A DNA stretch of 61,729 nucleotides from Blautia luti (GTDB lineage: Bacteria; Bacillota; Clostridia; Lachnospirales; Lachnospiraceae), in contig NZ_JAAITI010000022.1 in the NCBI RefSeq assembly GCF_013304735.1, positions 1-61,729 on the forward strand, given 5' to 3'. The notes beneath the pieces are model-generated. The model made no database searches. It saw nothing but the letters and a program-made list of their open reading frames with translations, and was not told where the DNA came from. The position numbers were made by a program, and so were the translations under genes. Positions 34,515 to 43,390 of the stretch are shown piece after piece (position 1 is the stretch's first letter; each line of letters begins with the position of its first letter).

Positions 34515-35805
34515 AGACTCCCATCCTTTCTGACAGCGGCATTTTTAACACCAGACAAAACTCCGGTGAAAAAGAAACCTGCATAATACATTTCTCTGAC
34601 TCCGCAGCTTTTCTCAGTGCAGACAGACCACCACCTTCTTCTGCATTTTTTTCAGGTGCATCTCCATCATTCGTTATCCGGATGCTGTATTCATTTGCAC
34701 CTTTTTCTATCTTCACCAGAACTGTACTTCCATGGGCATGTCTGGCACAATTTGTCACACATTCACGGATCGCTCTGTCTGTCAGTAGCCTGTAGGAGGG
34801 ATGCTGAGGGAAATTTCCGCTGATCTGAACATAAATTCCAAGTTCTTCTGCATGCCTGATCGTATCCGCGCATAATTCTTCCATATTCTCAACAGAAGAA
34901 TCTGTAAGAATATAGACCAGATGCTTTAGTGCAGATAGCTGTTCATCCATTTTATCCTGATTTTCTTTTCTTTCCAATATCCTGCGTATTGACAGAAGGC
35001 TTCGGCCAAAATTGTCATGAACCTGCATTTTCATGGCAAGTGTCTCCTGCTCTCTTATTTTATCTCCGATTTTTTCATACATTTCCTCCAGCTTATGATT
35101 CAGGATTTCCAGCTTTTCATTATTTGCTCTGATCTTTTCACCATTGTAATAAATTTCTGATACATTAACTGCCACTGTCTGCAGATATCCTGCACAATCC
35201 GGCTCCTGCAGACGATATTCCTGAAACATCCAGACGGAATCATCCGGAAAATAAAATACATTACTGTCACTGTTTAATCTGCGAAGTCCCTCTGCTTCGG
35301 ATCCTCCATTTATTACTTTCCGCAATGCCTCATAATCCTGCAGATATGAGCCTGTCATTATCCTGCTCAGTTCATGCATCTTGGTGTTGCATAAAACGAT
35401 CCTTCCAAGAGGATCCGAAAAACACACCCCACAAGGAACATCATCAACAGCTTCATTCACAGACCAGTAAGACAGAGAATGATGATATCTGCGTCTCTCT
35501 CTCCAGATTGCCCAGCAAAGATAAAGCAACAATACCACCATCGCTGCCATCAAAACACTGACCGGACACATCCGGAGCATTAACTGATATGCGCTTTCCC
35601 CCTGGCAATATCTGTGATCGTTCATCAGGAACCCCATAAGCATAAAAGAAACTGCAAAAACAGTCACTGCTGTTATAATTTTCTTTTTCCCGTAAAAACA
35701 GGTTATCCTGATCAACAGAAGGATCAATTCCAGAATCAGGCAGATTTCAAGAAGGATCATCAAAAAATCCTGCATTGCCATACTGCATTCCGCAAAATCA
35801 GTCAT
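34462..35805 (-). CDS. Sensor histidine kinase (HisKA_3-like) with PAS-type domain
   Basis: A 447-residue kinase. Three N-terminal membrane helices (about 10-110) are followed by a PAS-like segment (VPCGVCFSDPLGRIVLCNTKMHELS), a coiled coil, a phospho-acceptor region MQVHDNFGRSLLSIRRIL with the His in VHDNFG, and an HATPase domain (RECVTNCARHAHGSTVLVKI with N-box Asn, and TNDGDAP). The glycine box is short. ATG 35805 overlaps the stop of the upstream gene as ATGA and has AGAGG upstream. It phosphorylates the NarL-type regulator that overlaps its 3' end. Confidence 0.87.
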   Translation of the reverse strand: MTDFAECSMAMQDFLMILLEICLILELILLLIRITCFYGKKKIITAVTVFAVSFMLMGFLMNDHRYCQGESAYQLMLRMCPVSVLMAAMVVLLLYLCWAIWRERRRYHHSLSYWSVNEAVDDVPCGVCFSDPLGRIVLCNTKMHELSRIMTGSYLQDYEALRKVINGGSEAEGLRRLNSDSNVFYFPDDSVWMFQEYRLQEPDCAGYLQTVAVNVSEIYYNGEKIRANNEKLEILNHKLEEMYEKIGDKIREQETLAMKMQVHDNFGRSLLSIRRILERKENQDKMDEQLSALKHLVYILTDSSVENMEELCADTIRHAEELGIYVQISGNFPQHPSYRLLTDRAIRECVTNCARHAHGSTVLVKIEKGANEYSIRITNDGDAPEKNAEEGGGLSALRKAAESEKCIMQVSFSPEFCLVLKMPLSERMGVYGTDTDSRRSEDHAEVF

Positions 35806-37475
35806 CTTCCGCCTCTCTTTCTGAATACGATACATCCGATAAACCATTCGTTTTCATCTTCCTGCTGCACATTTAATTCCGGTCTTTCTGACATTAATCC
35901 CCGAAGATCTGCTTCTGCTACAATATGAACCGAGATCCGCAAAGCATCATCGATCTGCGACACACGGTAAAAAACAGACTGCATTGTATCAAACAATCGT
36001 TCCACAAGCCATTCAAAGGTATCATAGCATTTTAGTATATCATCTGCATTCAGCTGCACTTCACCATTTTCGACATAATAAGCCGCCCGGATCTTACATA
36101 ATTTTAAGCTGTCACAGGATTCCGCAAGACTCTGTCTGAGATCCTCCATTGTAAGCAGATTTCCGTCTGATGCATATTGTGTCAATACCAGATTTTTTCT
36201 TCTTTTTAAATATGTACCAACAACCACGATTTTTCCCAGGATCCGGTCATAGTGTTCCTGTTCCCTTGACTCCGTTCTTTCCAGCTCATCCATCAGCTGT
36301 GACAGCAATTCCAGCTGCCCGGCTGTCTGATTCTGTATCATGTTCAGCAGTCGGTTCTGTTCTTCTGTTTTTCTCCGCTCAGCTTCTTTCTGATAGGTTT
36401 TCTGCAGCAGACGATTTCTGGCAGTCAGCTCCTCCTGCTGTTCCCGGATATCCTGATACTGATCCAGAAGCACCGAAATATCTTCTGACCAGAACAAATG
36501 TCCTCCTCTTATAGGAATATGGTTGATCCGGATTCCCTGTTCCTGTACAGCTGATCTGTTTATTACAATTTTACGCAGTTCCGGTGACAGCTCAGGAAAA
36601 TCACCGGAATGATAATATCGCTGAAAGGAATCATCCGTAATCTCTGCATCCAGTCCTCCGGAGGTCTGGAATAATTCAAAATATCGATTGTTCGTCTGTA
36701 TCAGGCCGCATAATATACATCCCTGGTAAATTGCCGCCATCAAAAGACAGCATACCGCTGTCATATCTCCGGCAATTGTTTTGATCAGAGGCAAACGGAG
36801 TAAATTCCCGATATTCCATCCCAGAAACAATATTCCCGGAATAACCGGCAGCCAAAATTGCTTTCTTCCCGGAATCCTGCTTTTTCTGATCAGCATAATT
36901 TCCATCCATATCAGGCAAAATATGATCCATCCCTGGATCACTATAAAAAGAATACCATAGCTGTAATCTCTATCTGAAAGCGGCGGTCGCCCGGAAAACC
37001 GAAACACCAGCTGATGCAGATCATTTGTAAAAACACTGATGATCAAAACCACCGCAAAAGCAAGCAAGGCAATAATTTTTCTGACTGTTTTCTCTCCATC
37101 CTTTTCCCCTAGAAACATCGCTGCTGCCAGTCCAAGGACCGGGATCAGGATCATCGGAATATAATACAGATACCAGCAGATATGTTCTCCAAGCGGATCA
37201 TGAAAAATATGAAATTTTACTGTCCGTACAAAAAACCAGAAGACCATCAGACAGCCAATTGCAGTCAGACATCTGCGCGTTTTTCTATGCACTACATGCT
37301 TTTCCAGATAAATCACCCAGGCACAATACATTCCCAGATAAATACAGTTACGACACTGATCTGCGAGATTTCTCATAAAAACATTTTCCGGTCTTCCCAG
37401 CCTGCAGAAATACGCCAGAAATACACTTATCAGGATTCCTCCATACGACAGTGCCCTTTTTTTATTGTATGTCAT
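35802..37475 (-). CDS. 7TM sensor, kinase-like, lacking a clear H-box
   Basis: A 557-residue membrane protein. About seven hydrophobic segments lie in residues 10-270, like the 7TM N-terminal module of some Firmicutes histidine kinases. A coiled coil (about 355-420, Gln/Glu-rich), and a C-terminal region of about 140 residues that resembles the DHp/HATPase layout but shows no phospho-acceptor His followed by Glu/Asp and no clear G-boxes. It overlaps the true kinase gene by four bases. It probably senses a signal and passes it to the kinase, perhaps as a heterodimer. Start 37475 has GAGAGGA upstream. Confidence 0.7.
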   Translation of the reverse strand: MTYNKKRALSYGGILISVFLAYFCRLGRPENVFMRNLADQCRNCIYLGMYCAWVIYLEKHVVHRKTRRCLTAIGCLMVFWFFVRTVKFHIFHDPLGEHICWYLYYIPMILIPVLGLAAAMFLGEKDGEKTVRKIIALLAFAVVLIISVFTNDLHQLVFRFSGRPPLSDRDYSYGILFIVIQGWIIFCLIWMEIMLIRKSRIPGRKQFWLPVIPGILFLGWNIGNLLRLPLIKTIAGDMTAVCCLLMAAIYQGCILCGLIQTNNRYFELFQTSGGLDAEITDDSFQRYYHSGDFPELSPELRKIVINRSAVQEQGIRINHIPIRGGHLFWSEDISVLLDQYQDIREQQEELTARNRLLQKTYQKEAERRKTEEQNRLLNMIQNQTAGQLELLSQLMDELERTESREQEHYDRILGKIVVVGTYLKRRKNLVLTQYASDGNLLTMEDLRQSLAESCDSLKLCKIRAAYYVENGEVQLNADDILKCYDTFEWLVERLFDTMQSVFYRVSQIDDALRISVHIVAEADLRGLMSERPELNVQQEDENEWFIGCIVFRKRGGR

Positions 37476-37621
37476 GAAAATTCCTCTCTCATTGATACAC
37501 CTCTGTGATAAGTATACTATAAAGCTATATTTTATTATATAGTTTTCAGAGAAACCCTCCATTCTCAATCCCTGTTATCACAAACAGAGTGAACAATTCT
37601 GTCCACTCTGTCTATCATCAC

Positions 37622-38476
37622 TCAAAATGGTCTTGGCTGGCCACAGTATTCGCAGAACCTTCCGGTATTCTCTGCACCGCACTGACATTTCCACAAACCG
37701 CCGGGCTGCTGCATTCCGTTGTCCATATTCATCCCAGGCTGCTGCATTCCATTGTTCATGTACATCCCGGACTGCTGCATTCCGTTATTCATCTGCATTC
37801 CAGATTGCTGCATTCTGCTGTTCATCTGCATCCCAGGCTGCTGCATTCCGTTATTCATCTGCATCCCGGGCTGCTGCATTCCAGCCGCATTTGGTGTCAG
37901 AGCGGCTATGATCTGATGACCTGTCTGCTCCACTTCCATCAATTCGCTTCTGTTATCGCTGCTTATGGAAAAAGTATTCAGACGAAAATCCATATCATCA
38001 AACCATGGAGTTTTTACTTTAATACGCATAGTATAATCAAATTCATACTTATATACCGGTGGCTGATAGCTTACGGTTTCTCCATCCTTTGTTGTATATG
38101 TTTCCTCGTTCTGCTGTCGTTCCACATCAACTCTACACTGCACAACAGCGGATAAAGGAACTATGTCCGGATTTTCATTGACATCCAGCTTCCGTGCAAC
38201 AGTAAAATTCCCCTTATTATCATCAATAAAAACATTATAATTTCTGGTATTGATCTGACGGGTTATACAAAAATCCATTACGGCTTTTTTGTTTTTTTCA
38301 CGATATTCCAGTTGACGTTTTATATCCTCTACCGTACTGTGCCGCCGGTCTTCAAACCATGGTGACAATTTTTTTGCACAATCCTTACACAGATTTCCGT
38401 CATCCAGTTTTCTGTTGCCTAATAAACCTATTTTCTCTCCGCAGATATCACAGACCTTCTTATCAAATAATCCCAT
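37622..38476 (-). CDS. DUF4428-type zinc protein with 11-residue Met/Gln repeats
   Basis: A 284-residue protein. The N-terminus has a DUF4428-like zinc finger (VCDICGEKIG...LCKDCAKKL, residues 7-37), the middle is a beta-rich domain with no known motif (about 75-200), then comes a low-complexity region of about five 11-residue repeats (GMQQPGMQMNN type) and a C-terminal zinc ribbon WKCQCGAENTGRFCEYCG. It is presumably cytoplasmic. ATG 38476 is preferred over a TTG two codons upstream because GGAGG lies seven bases before it. Function is unknown. Confidence 0.75.
   Translation of the reverse strand: MGLFDKKVCDICGEKIGLLGNRKLDDGNLCKDCAKKLSPWFEDRRHSTVEDIKRQLEYREKNKKAVMDFCITRQINTRNYNVFIDDNKGNFTVARKLDVNENPDIVPLSAVVQCRVDVERQQNEETYTTKDGETVSYQPPVYKYEFDYTMRIKVKTPWFDDMDFRLNTFSISSDNRSELMEVEQTGHQIIAALTPNAAGMQQPGMQMNNGMQQPGMQMNSRMQQSGMQMNNGMQQSGMYMNNGMQQPGMNMDNGMQQPGGLWKCQCGAENTGRFCEYCGQPRPF
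37725..37890 (-). repeat. 33-bp tandem repeat inside a coding region
   Basis: About five copies of a 33-base unit encode GMQQ(P/S)GM(Q/Y/N)MN(N/D) in the gene at 37622-38476. Copies differ at several bases, mainly Pro/Ser and Gln/Tyr/Asn changes, and all keep frame. Confidence 0.85.
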
Positions 38477-38482
38477 ACCCAA

Positions 38483-38862
38483 TCCTCCTTCTTTTTATAG
38501 TTGTGTTTTTGTTTATCTACATTATGCGTGAATGCTTCAATATTTGCACTAGCATCTCTGACAGTAACTGGATTCATCTTCATATTCAATGTCAGGATCA
38601 CAAGGCTCGTATCTGAAAATCCTGTCCGTTTCTATATATTCAGGATATGCCGTATGGGATACTCTCTGCCAGACACAACCGTCCCGAGGATGTCAAGTAA
38701 AAACCACAAAGTTTTTACTATTTTTTTTGCGTTTTTTTCCCATAAAACCGTTGTTTTCATACAGAGGACGTTTCATTAAGGTTACAAAAATACAGGGGTG
38801 GACGTTATATAAATGCTATAGACTTTCATATAGTGGATGTTGTATAAAGACTACAAAATCTA
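38483..38862. other. Intergenic region, no gene seen
   Basis: About 380 bases between the zinc protein start and the recombinase remnant stop. It has no convincing open frame or known RNA and is probably decayed mobile-element or leader sequence. Confidence 0.5.
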
Positions 38863-39205
38863 TTATTTCAATTCTTTCCAACACATCTCTATCCTTCCAT
38901 CATCATGCATATAAATGGCTTTTACATATTTTTGAAGCACTTCCGGTGTCAACTTTTCAAATCCCATAAATTCAATCATCTGATCAACCGGTATGTTTTT
39001 CTTCAACAATATTTCTTTCTCATCACCGATTAGATTTTCAACTTCTTGAATACGTTTCTGTAAATTTAGTTTCTCTTTTTCCAGTTGAGTTTTGGTTGAA
39101 GCGAACTGATCTCGAGTAATTTCCCCATTTCGATATTCTTCATACCCCTGAAGGTTCTGAGTTTTTATTTGCTCCAATCGCTTTTCACATTCCGCTTTTT
39201 CTTTA
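38863..39205 (-). pseudogene. C-terminal remnant of a large serine recombinase
   Basis: The open frame of about 110 codons has a long Lys/Glu-rich coiled coil (RDQFASTKTQLEKEKLNLQK) followed by FEKLTPEVLQKYVKAIYMHD and RIEMCWK. This is the usual end of large serine recombinases (TnpX/phage integrase type), where a coiled coil precedes a final segment ending in RIEI.WK. The catalytic N-terminal domain and zinc ribbon are absent; the same frame meets a stop near 39225. It marks an old integrative element insertion. Confidence 0.7.
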
Positions 39206-39275
39206 CTATATAAAGAAATGGATTTGTGTTATACTTTATTCAAGAATGCTGATAAGCTATGGGAGGGAAGCGACT

Positions 39276-39854
39276 ATGCAAAATCCAGTTCCTGACGAAA
39301 GATATTCTGTGGCAGATGAAGCCATCCTGGGCGCTTTTTTTAAACTAATAAAGAAAAAAACTCCTGACCAGATCACTGTATCCGATATCACAAAAACAGC
39401 TGGTATCGCGAGAAGCACTTTTTATAATCATTATCAGGACATCCCCTCTCTTGTATCTGCTGTTGAAGAAAAGACGATCCATGATGTTTTCTCCATAATG
39501 GAAAAATTTCATCCTGAAAATGACCGCGATATCTGTCAGTCCTATTTTTTGACGATCTGCCGCTATACAATGGAAAATCCTTTTCTTTCCAGTCTTCTGA
39601 GTACACCTCACGGGAATGATCTATTCGAAAAAATGCTGACTATGCTTCATCACTATGTCACCGCTACTACCTCCAGTGCCAGACCCGGCAGACATACAAA
39701 AGAGGAAATATCTTACGTGATCACCTGTGCGATCGGCAGTACGATCGGTGTCCTTCACAAATGGACAAGGGATAATTTTGATCTTGCACCAGAAGTAATT
39801 GCAGGAATTCTGACTCAGATTTTCCTGTCTGGCATGCTGCCTCTTTTATCCTGA
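39276..39854 (+). CDS. TetR-family transcriptional regulator
   Basis: A 192-residue TetR protein. The N-terminal HTH reads ITVSDITKTAGIARSTFYNHYQDIPSLV (about 33-60), the standard signature. The C-terminal ligand domain is of the DhaS-like type (CAIGSTIGVLHKWTRD near residue 160). ATG 39276 has GGGAGGG eight bases upstream, and the earlier in-frame ATG at 39246 is not preferred. It converges with the acyl-ligase operon across a shared terminator and could control it, though no operator was identified. Confidence 0.88.
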   Translation: MQNPVPDERYSVADEAILGAFFKLIKKKTPDQITVSDITKTAGIARSTFYNHYQDIPSLVSAVEEKTIHDVFSIMEKFHPENDRDICQSYFLTICRYTMENPFLSSLLSTPHGNDLFEKMLTMLHHYVTATTSSARPGRHTKEEISYVITCAIGSTIGVLHKWTRDNFDLAPEVIAGILTQIFLSGMLPLLS

Positions 39855-39879
39855 GTGTCCTGCATATAAACAGCATAGC

Positions 39880-39915
39880 AAAACCCGTCTGAGCAATTCA
39901 CTCAAACGGGTTTTT
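39880..39915. terminator. Intrinsic terminator between tetR and acyl ligase
   Basis: Stem AAAACCCGTCTGAG / CTCAAACGGGTTTT (39880-39893, 39901-39914) with a TTTTTATT tail on the plus strand. A-rich sequence at the other side may let it serve the ligase transcript too. Confidence 0.88.
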
Positions 39916-39916
39916 A

Positions 39917-41461
39917 TTATGCCTGTGGCTCATCGATCAGGACATCCTGTCTCCTGATTTTCTTTGTCGTGCTGCGTATAAACGGATTTTTCCGGATCAC
40001 CAGACCTGTAATACGACGGTAGGTCGGCTGATTTTTATTGTATTCATCCAGAAATTCCTGAAGCTGTGAACGAATCATCTCCGTATCCAGTGCCTTTGCC
40101 TCCACAACTGCCTGTTCCGGATAAATTCGGGCTGTAAGACCATTGTCCTCACCTGTTACAATAACTTCACCCACAAGCGGATTCAGTGCAAGCTTGTTCT
40201 CGATTTCTTCCGGAGATACATTTTCTCCATTGGATAGAATGATCAGATTTTTCACCCGGCCATTAATAAAGAGATATCCATCTTCATCCATATAACCCTT
40301 GTCGCCAGTATGCAGCCAGCCATCTTTCAGTGTTTCAGCTGTCTCGTCCGGCATCTGATAATACCCTTTCATAACACTTGTGCCTTTTACCAGAATCTCA
40401 CCATTTTCAAATCTTATCTCCACATTCTCAAGTGGTCTTCCAATAGAACCCGGCTTATGATTTTCCGGCGTATTATTACTGATAACAGGAGAACATTCCG
40501 ACATGCCATATCCTTCCAGAATCTGAACACCATACTCTGCAAAACGATCAATATAGTACGGATCCAGATGTGCGCCACCGGTAAAAATCGTCTGCAGTTT
40601 TCCACCGAAAACTTTTTCTGCAAGAACTGCCTTCGGGATTTGTGGATCAGCTGCTGCCAGTCTCTTATAAATTGTTTCAATCATCATCGGAACCATGAGC
40701 ATGATATCGGGTTTAAAAATGCTCATATTTCTGACCATATGAAGCAGAGAGTCATTAATACAGATAGTTGCTCCCTGAGAAAAACCTTTCAGCCAGTCCA
40801 TGACAAGACAGAATGCATGATGGATTGGAAGTACACTGAGCATGGCAGTTCCGGGTTCTGCTGAAATCTTAACTGCCTCAACATTAGATGCCAGATTATT
40901 CTGTGTCAGCATAACCCCTTTGCTCTTTCCTGTCGTTCCGGACGTAAAGATAATCGTCGCAATATCTTCTGCTGACTGGCAGGAAGCATCTGCTGATGCG
41001 TTAATTCCTGTGTTTCTCAGCTCATTGATACTGTACACGCCTGAAGGTACATCCTCCACCTCTTCCTGAAGCATCCATACTTTCTGGAGTTTCGGACAGT
41101 TTGCAAGGAACGCTTCCAGATAAGGTCTGTGTTTCGGACTTAAGAAGAGTGCTTCAGAATCGGATCGGTTTATCAGATCGATCAGTTCTTCACATGGGAG
41201 TGCTGCGTCCAGCGGCACCGCTGTAATACATCCTGTAATAATTCCCAGATAACTTTCGATCCATTCTACAGAACTGGTTCCGATCAATGCAATATGCTTT
41301 CCTGCAAAGTCTTCTGCAAGAAGTCCTTTTCTGGTGGAAATCACGTTTCTCAATATTTCGCTGTAACTTCTCTCCAGAACTTCTTTCCTGTTAAGCCATT
41401 TTACTGCTTTGACTTCGCCAAATTTCTGTACACTTTCTTCTAATATATCCTTGATCAGCAT
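39917..41461 (-). CDS. Acyl-AMP/acyl-CoA ligase (ANL superfamily)
   Basis: A 514-residue adenylate-forming enzyme. It carries the P-loop TIIFTSGTTGKSKGVMLT, the aromatic and adenine motif EGYGMSECSPV, hinge and catalytic motifs GWLHTGDKGYMDEDGYLFINGR, LILSNGENVSPEEIE, and the C-terminal Lys in STTKKIRR. The overall type is a long-chain fatty acyl ligase. With a carrier protein gene 43 bases upstream and a condensation-type gene before it, it most likely loads an acyl group onto that carrier. AAGGAGGAG lies eight bases before ATG 41461. Substrate is not readable from sequence. Confidence 0.87.
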   Translation of the reverse strand: MLIKDILEESVQKFGEVKAVKWLNRKEVLERSYSEILRNVISTRKGLLAEDFAGKHIALIGTSSVEWIESYLGIITGCITAVPLDAALPCEELIDLINRSDSEALFLSPKHRPYLEAFLANCPKLQKVWMLQEEVEDVPSGVYSINELRNTGINASADASCQSAEDIATIIFTSGTTGKSKGVMLTQNNLASNVEAVKISAEPGTAMLSVLPIHHAFCLVMDWLKGFSQGATICINDSLLHMVRNMSIFKPDIMLMVPMMIETIYKRLAAADPQIPKAVLAEKVFGGKLQTIFTGGAHLDPYYIDRFAEYGVQILEGYGMSECSPVISNNTPENHKPGSIGRPLENVEIRFENGEILVKGTSVMKGYYQMPDETAETLKDGWLHTGDKGYMDEDGYLFINGRVKNLIILSNGENVSPEEIENKLALNPLVGEVIVTGEDNGLTARIYPEQAVVEAKALDTEMIRSQLQEFLDEYNKNQPTYRRITGLVIRKNPFIRSTTKKIRRQDVLIDEPQA

Positions 41462-41504
41462 GTTTTTCTCCTCCTTCACTTTTCTGCGGACAACAGCTTC
41501 ATTC

Positions 41505-41735
41505 TTACTGAAGCTCCTCCAGAAGCTTAAGCGCCTCTTCAAGAGTTGTAATTTGGGTCACTTCGGTTTCCTCAAGTTCAATGTCAAAGGTATCCTCAAG
41601 CTCTCCCAGAAAAGACATGAAATCCAGAGAAGTGAATCCCAGATCCTCACGGAATCTCATTTTCCCCGTCATCTCCTCCGGTTTCACTTTGCTGTACTGC
41701 GCTACAATATTTTTAAATTCCATTTCCTGATTCAT
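41505..41735 (-). CDS. Acyl carrier protein, stand-alone
   Basis: A 76-residue acyl/peptidyl carrier protein. The phosphopantetheine Ser is Ser36 in DLGFTSLDFMSF, and the acidic helix II and III of carrier proteins follow. It is not the housekeeping ACP of fatty acid synthesis by context: no fab gene is near, and its neighbours are a condensation-type protein 27 bases upstream and the acyl ligase 43 bases downstream on the same strand. AGGAGG precedes the start. Confidence 0.9.
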   Translation of the reverse strand: MNQEMEFKNIVAQYSKVKPEEMTGKMRFREDLGFTSLDFMSFLGELEDTFDIELEETEVTQITTLEEALKLLEELQ

Positions 41736-41762
41736 TCCATTTCCTCCTCGTATTTTTGATTT

Positions 41763-43151
41763 CTATACCTGTTCCATAATCTCTCCGATGCTCATATCCG
41801 GCTCTGCGATCCCCTTAAAAAGAATACGCATCATATAATAATAAAGCAGTTCCATGTCATGCTCTTCCAGATGAGCAGTCTGATAATGATAGGAGAAGTT
41901 CATGCCGCCATCCTCAGTATGAGATACGGTCAGATACATTTTTTTGGTTGCGGCACCATTTGCAAACCATTTGGCATGCTGACGAACAGTCCCAAGCATT
42001 TCATTCTCCACCTTCACCGGCATTGGCTGATAGGTCAGATAGCAGCTTTCATAGCTGGTATGCTCCGGTGTATGGTATCTCTTTCTCATCTCATCCACGA
42101 TAAGTGTCGGATCGTAATTGCTGTGCATATAAATTCGATTCTGCATATTCTGGATTTCATAAGCTGCCGAAAGAAAATCTGTCTCCGGTGAGATCACTGT
42201 TCTGCACGGAAACATAATGGTTCTGCTTCCCCCTGAAGTCCATTCGTCATGGGTAGAACGTCTGGATATAAAATTCTGGATCGTAATATCTTCCTGTCCG
42301 TTATTTACTTTTGACAGATAAGTACGAATACCAAGCAGAAGCAGATTCGTCATGGAAAGTTGATGATTCATACAGAAATCCATCAGGTTCTGTGTCGCAT
42401 ACGGTTCCAGATGATAATCCTTTACTGCAACAAACAGCTCGTTCATTTCAATATCAGAAGCACGAAGCTTTGGATCTCCATGACGTTTTCTTGCTCCCTC
42501 CAGTACAGACGGTCCCTGTATATCAGAATATAACGGCTCACCCAGTGCATCCAGCTGGTCATCCCAGAATTTTTTGTCTTTTGCAAAACGCTTTTCATTG
42601 CCCGCTTTTGCAAGATCTTTTTTCAGGACCGTCTCAAAATCAACCAGTTCCTGTGGGCAGGCTGTTCCATATCTGTAATGCGTATATAATTGGAACAGGT
42701 CTTCAATCATAACTACAAGCCCACAGGAATCGATCAGTCTGTGATCCATATGTAAAAAGAAACCATTGTATCCTTCCGGAAGCTTCAACATAATAAATTC
42801 ACACATCGGGATATTATCTCCGTCAAATGTTTCATAAGCCCACTGCTGCATCAGCTCATCTGCCTTTGCCAGACTTTCCATTCCCGACAGATCCTTCAGC
42901 TCAATATCTCGCGAATCCTGCTTCTCTATATACTGTTTTACATTTCCATCTTTATCCGGCTTTGTAAAACGGACTCTGGTACAGCCTGAACGCTCTGTTT
43001 CCATCTGAATACATTTTTTTAATAATCCAAAATCCAGTTCTGCCTGTACAGAAGCCACAACACTTACACCGGATACCTGCTGTGTACCATAATCCATGAT
43101 CCAGTTATGATGCATCTTCTGAGCTGCCGTCAAAGGATAATAATTTCTCAT
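41763..43151 (-). CDS. Stand-alone condensation-domain-like acyltransferase
   Basis: A 462-residue protein of the NRPS condensation / acyltransferase superfamily: YYPLTAAQKMHHNW at the N-terminus corresponds to core motif C1, and the active-site motif HHxxxDG appears as MDHRLIDSCG, with His137 and Asp141 kept, the first His changed to Asp and the Gly to Ser. The second subdomain has RRSTHDEWTSGG near residue 280. ATG 43151 is preferred because GGAGG lies 11 bases upstream, and a longer frame runs into the preceding terminator. It probably transfers the carrier-bound acyl group to an amine or alcohol. Confidence 0.83.
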   Translation of the reverse strand: MRNYYPLTAAQKMHHNWIMDYGTQQVSGVSVVASVQAELDFGLLKKCIQMETERSGCTRVRFTKPDKDGNVKQYIEKQDSRDIELKDLSGMESLAKADELMQQWAYETFDGDNIPMCEFIMLKLPEGYNGFFLHMDHRLIDSCGLVVMIEDLFQLYTHYRYGTACPQELVDFETVLKKDLAKAGNEKRFAKDKKFWDDQLDALGEPLYSDIQGPSVLEGARKRHGDPKLRASDIEMNELFVAVKDYHLEPYATQNLMDFCMNHQLSMTNLLLLGIRTYLSKVNNGQEDITIQNFISRRSTHDEWTSGGSRTIMFPCRTVISPETDFLSAAYEIQNMQNRIYMHSNYDPTLIVDEMRKRYHTPEHTSYESCYLTYQPMPVKVENEMLGTVRQHAKWFANGAATKKMYLTVSHTEDGGMNFSYHYQTAHLEEHDMELLYYYMMRILFKGIAEPDMSIGEIMEQV

Positions 43152-43283
43152 ATAATAGATAACCTCCATTGTCCCGTTTTTCTTCTTTATCCGAGACAGA
43201 AAACATTGTATATATGCTTCAGGTGAAAAAATATCATATCTTCTCAGGAAATACCAGTACCCCCAGGACTTAATGAACACTTT

Positions 43284-43373
43284 ACAAAAAAATGACCGGG
43301 ACTTATCATACATTTAACATAACAGTTCAAAGGTGTATTTCTGCTATGTACTATGTCTGATAAATCCCGGTCA
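43284..43373 (-). terminator. Intrinsic terminator after the hydrolase gene
   Basis: A long stem TGACCGGGATTTATCAGACAT / ATGTATGATAAGTCCCGGTCA with a loop of about 40 bases, followed by TTTTTTT on the minus strand. It separates the hydrolase from the condensation gene, so these have at least partly separate transcripts. Confidence 0.85.
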
Positions 43374-43390
43374 GGATTTTTTATGTCCGT

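Noticed and set aside
37725..37890. 33-bp repeats as a possible CRISPR array
   Set aside because: Repeats are adjacent without spacers and keep the reading frame of a protein-coding gene.
42311..42712. Plus-strand frame inside the condensation gene
   Set aside because: It is opposite an in-frame superfamily protein with motif His and Asp, with no start signals.
43152..43313. Longer N-terminus of the condensation protein
   Set aside because: It would start in the terminator of the upstream gene, and homologous sequence begins at MRNYYPLTAAQ.
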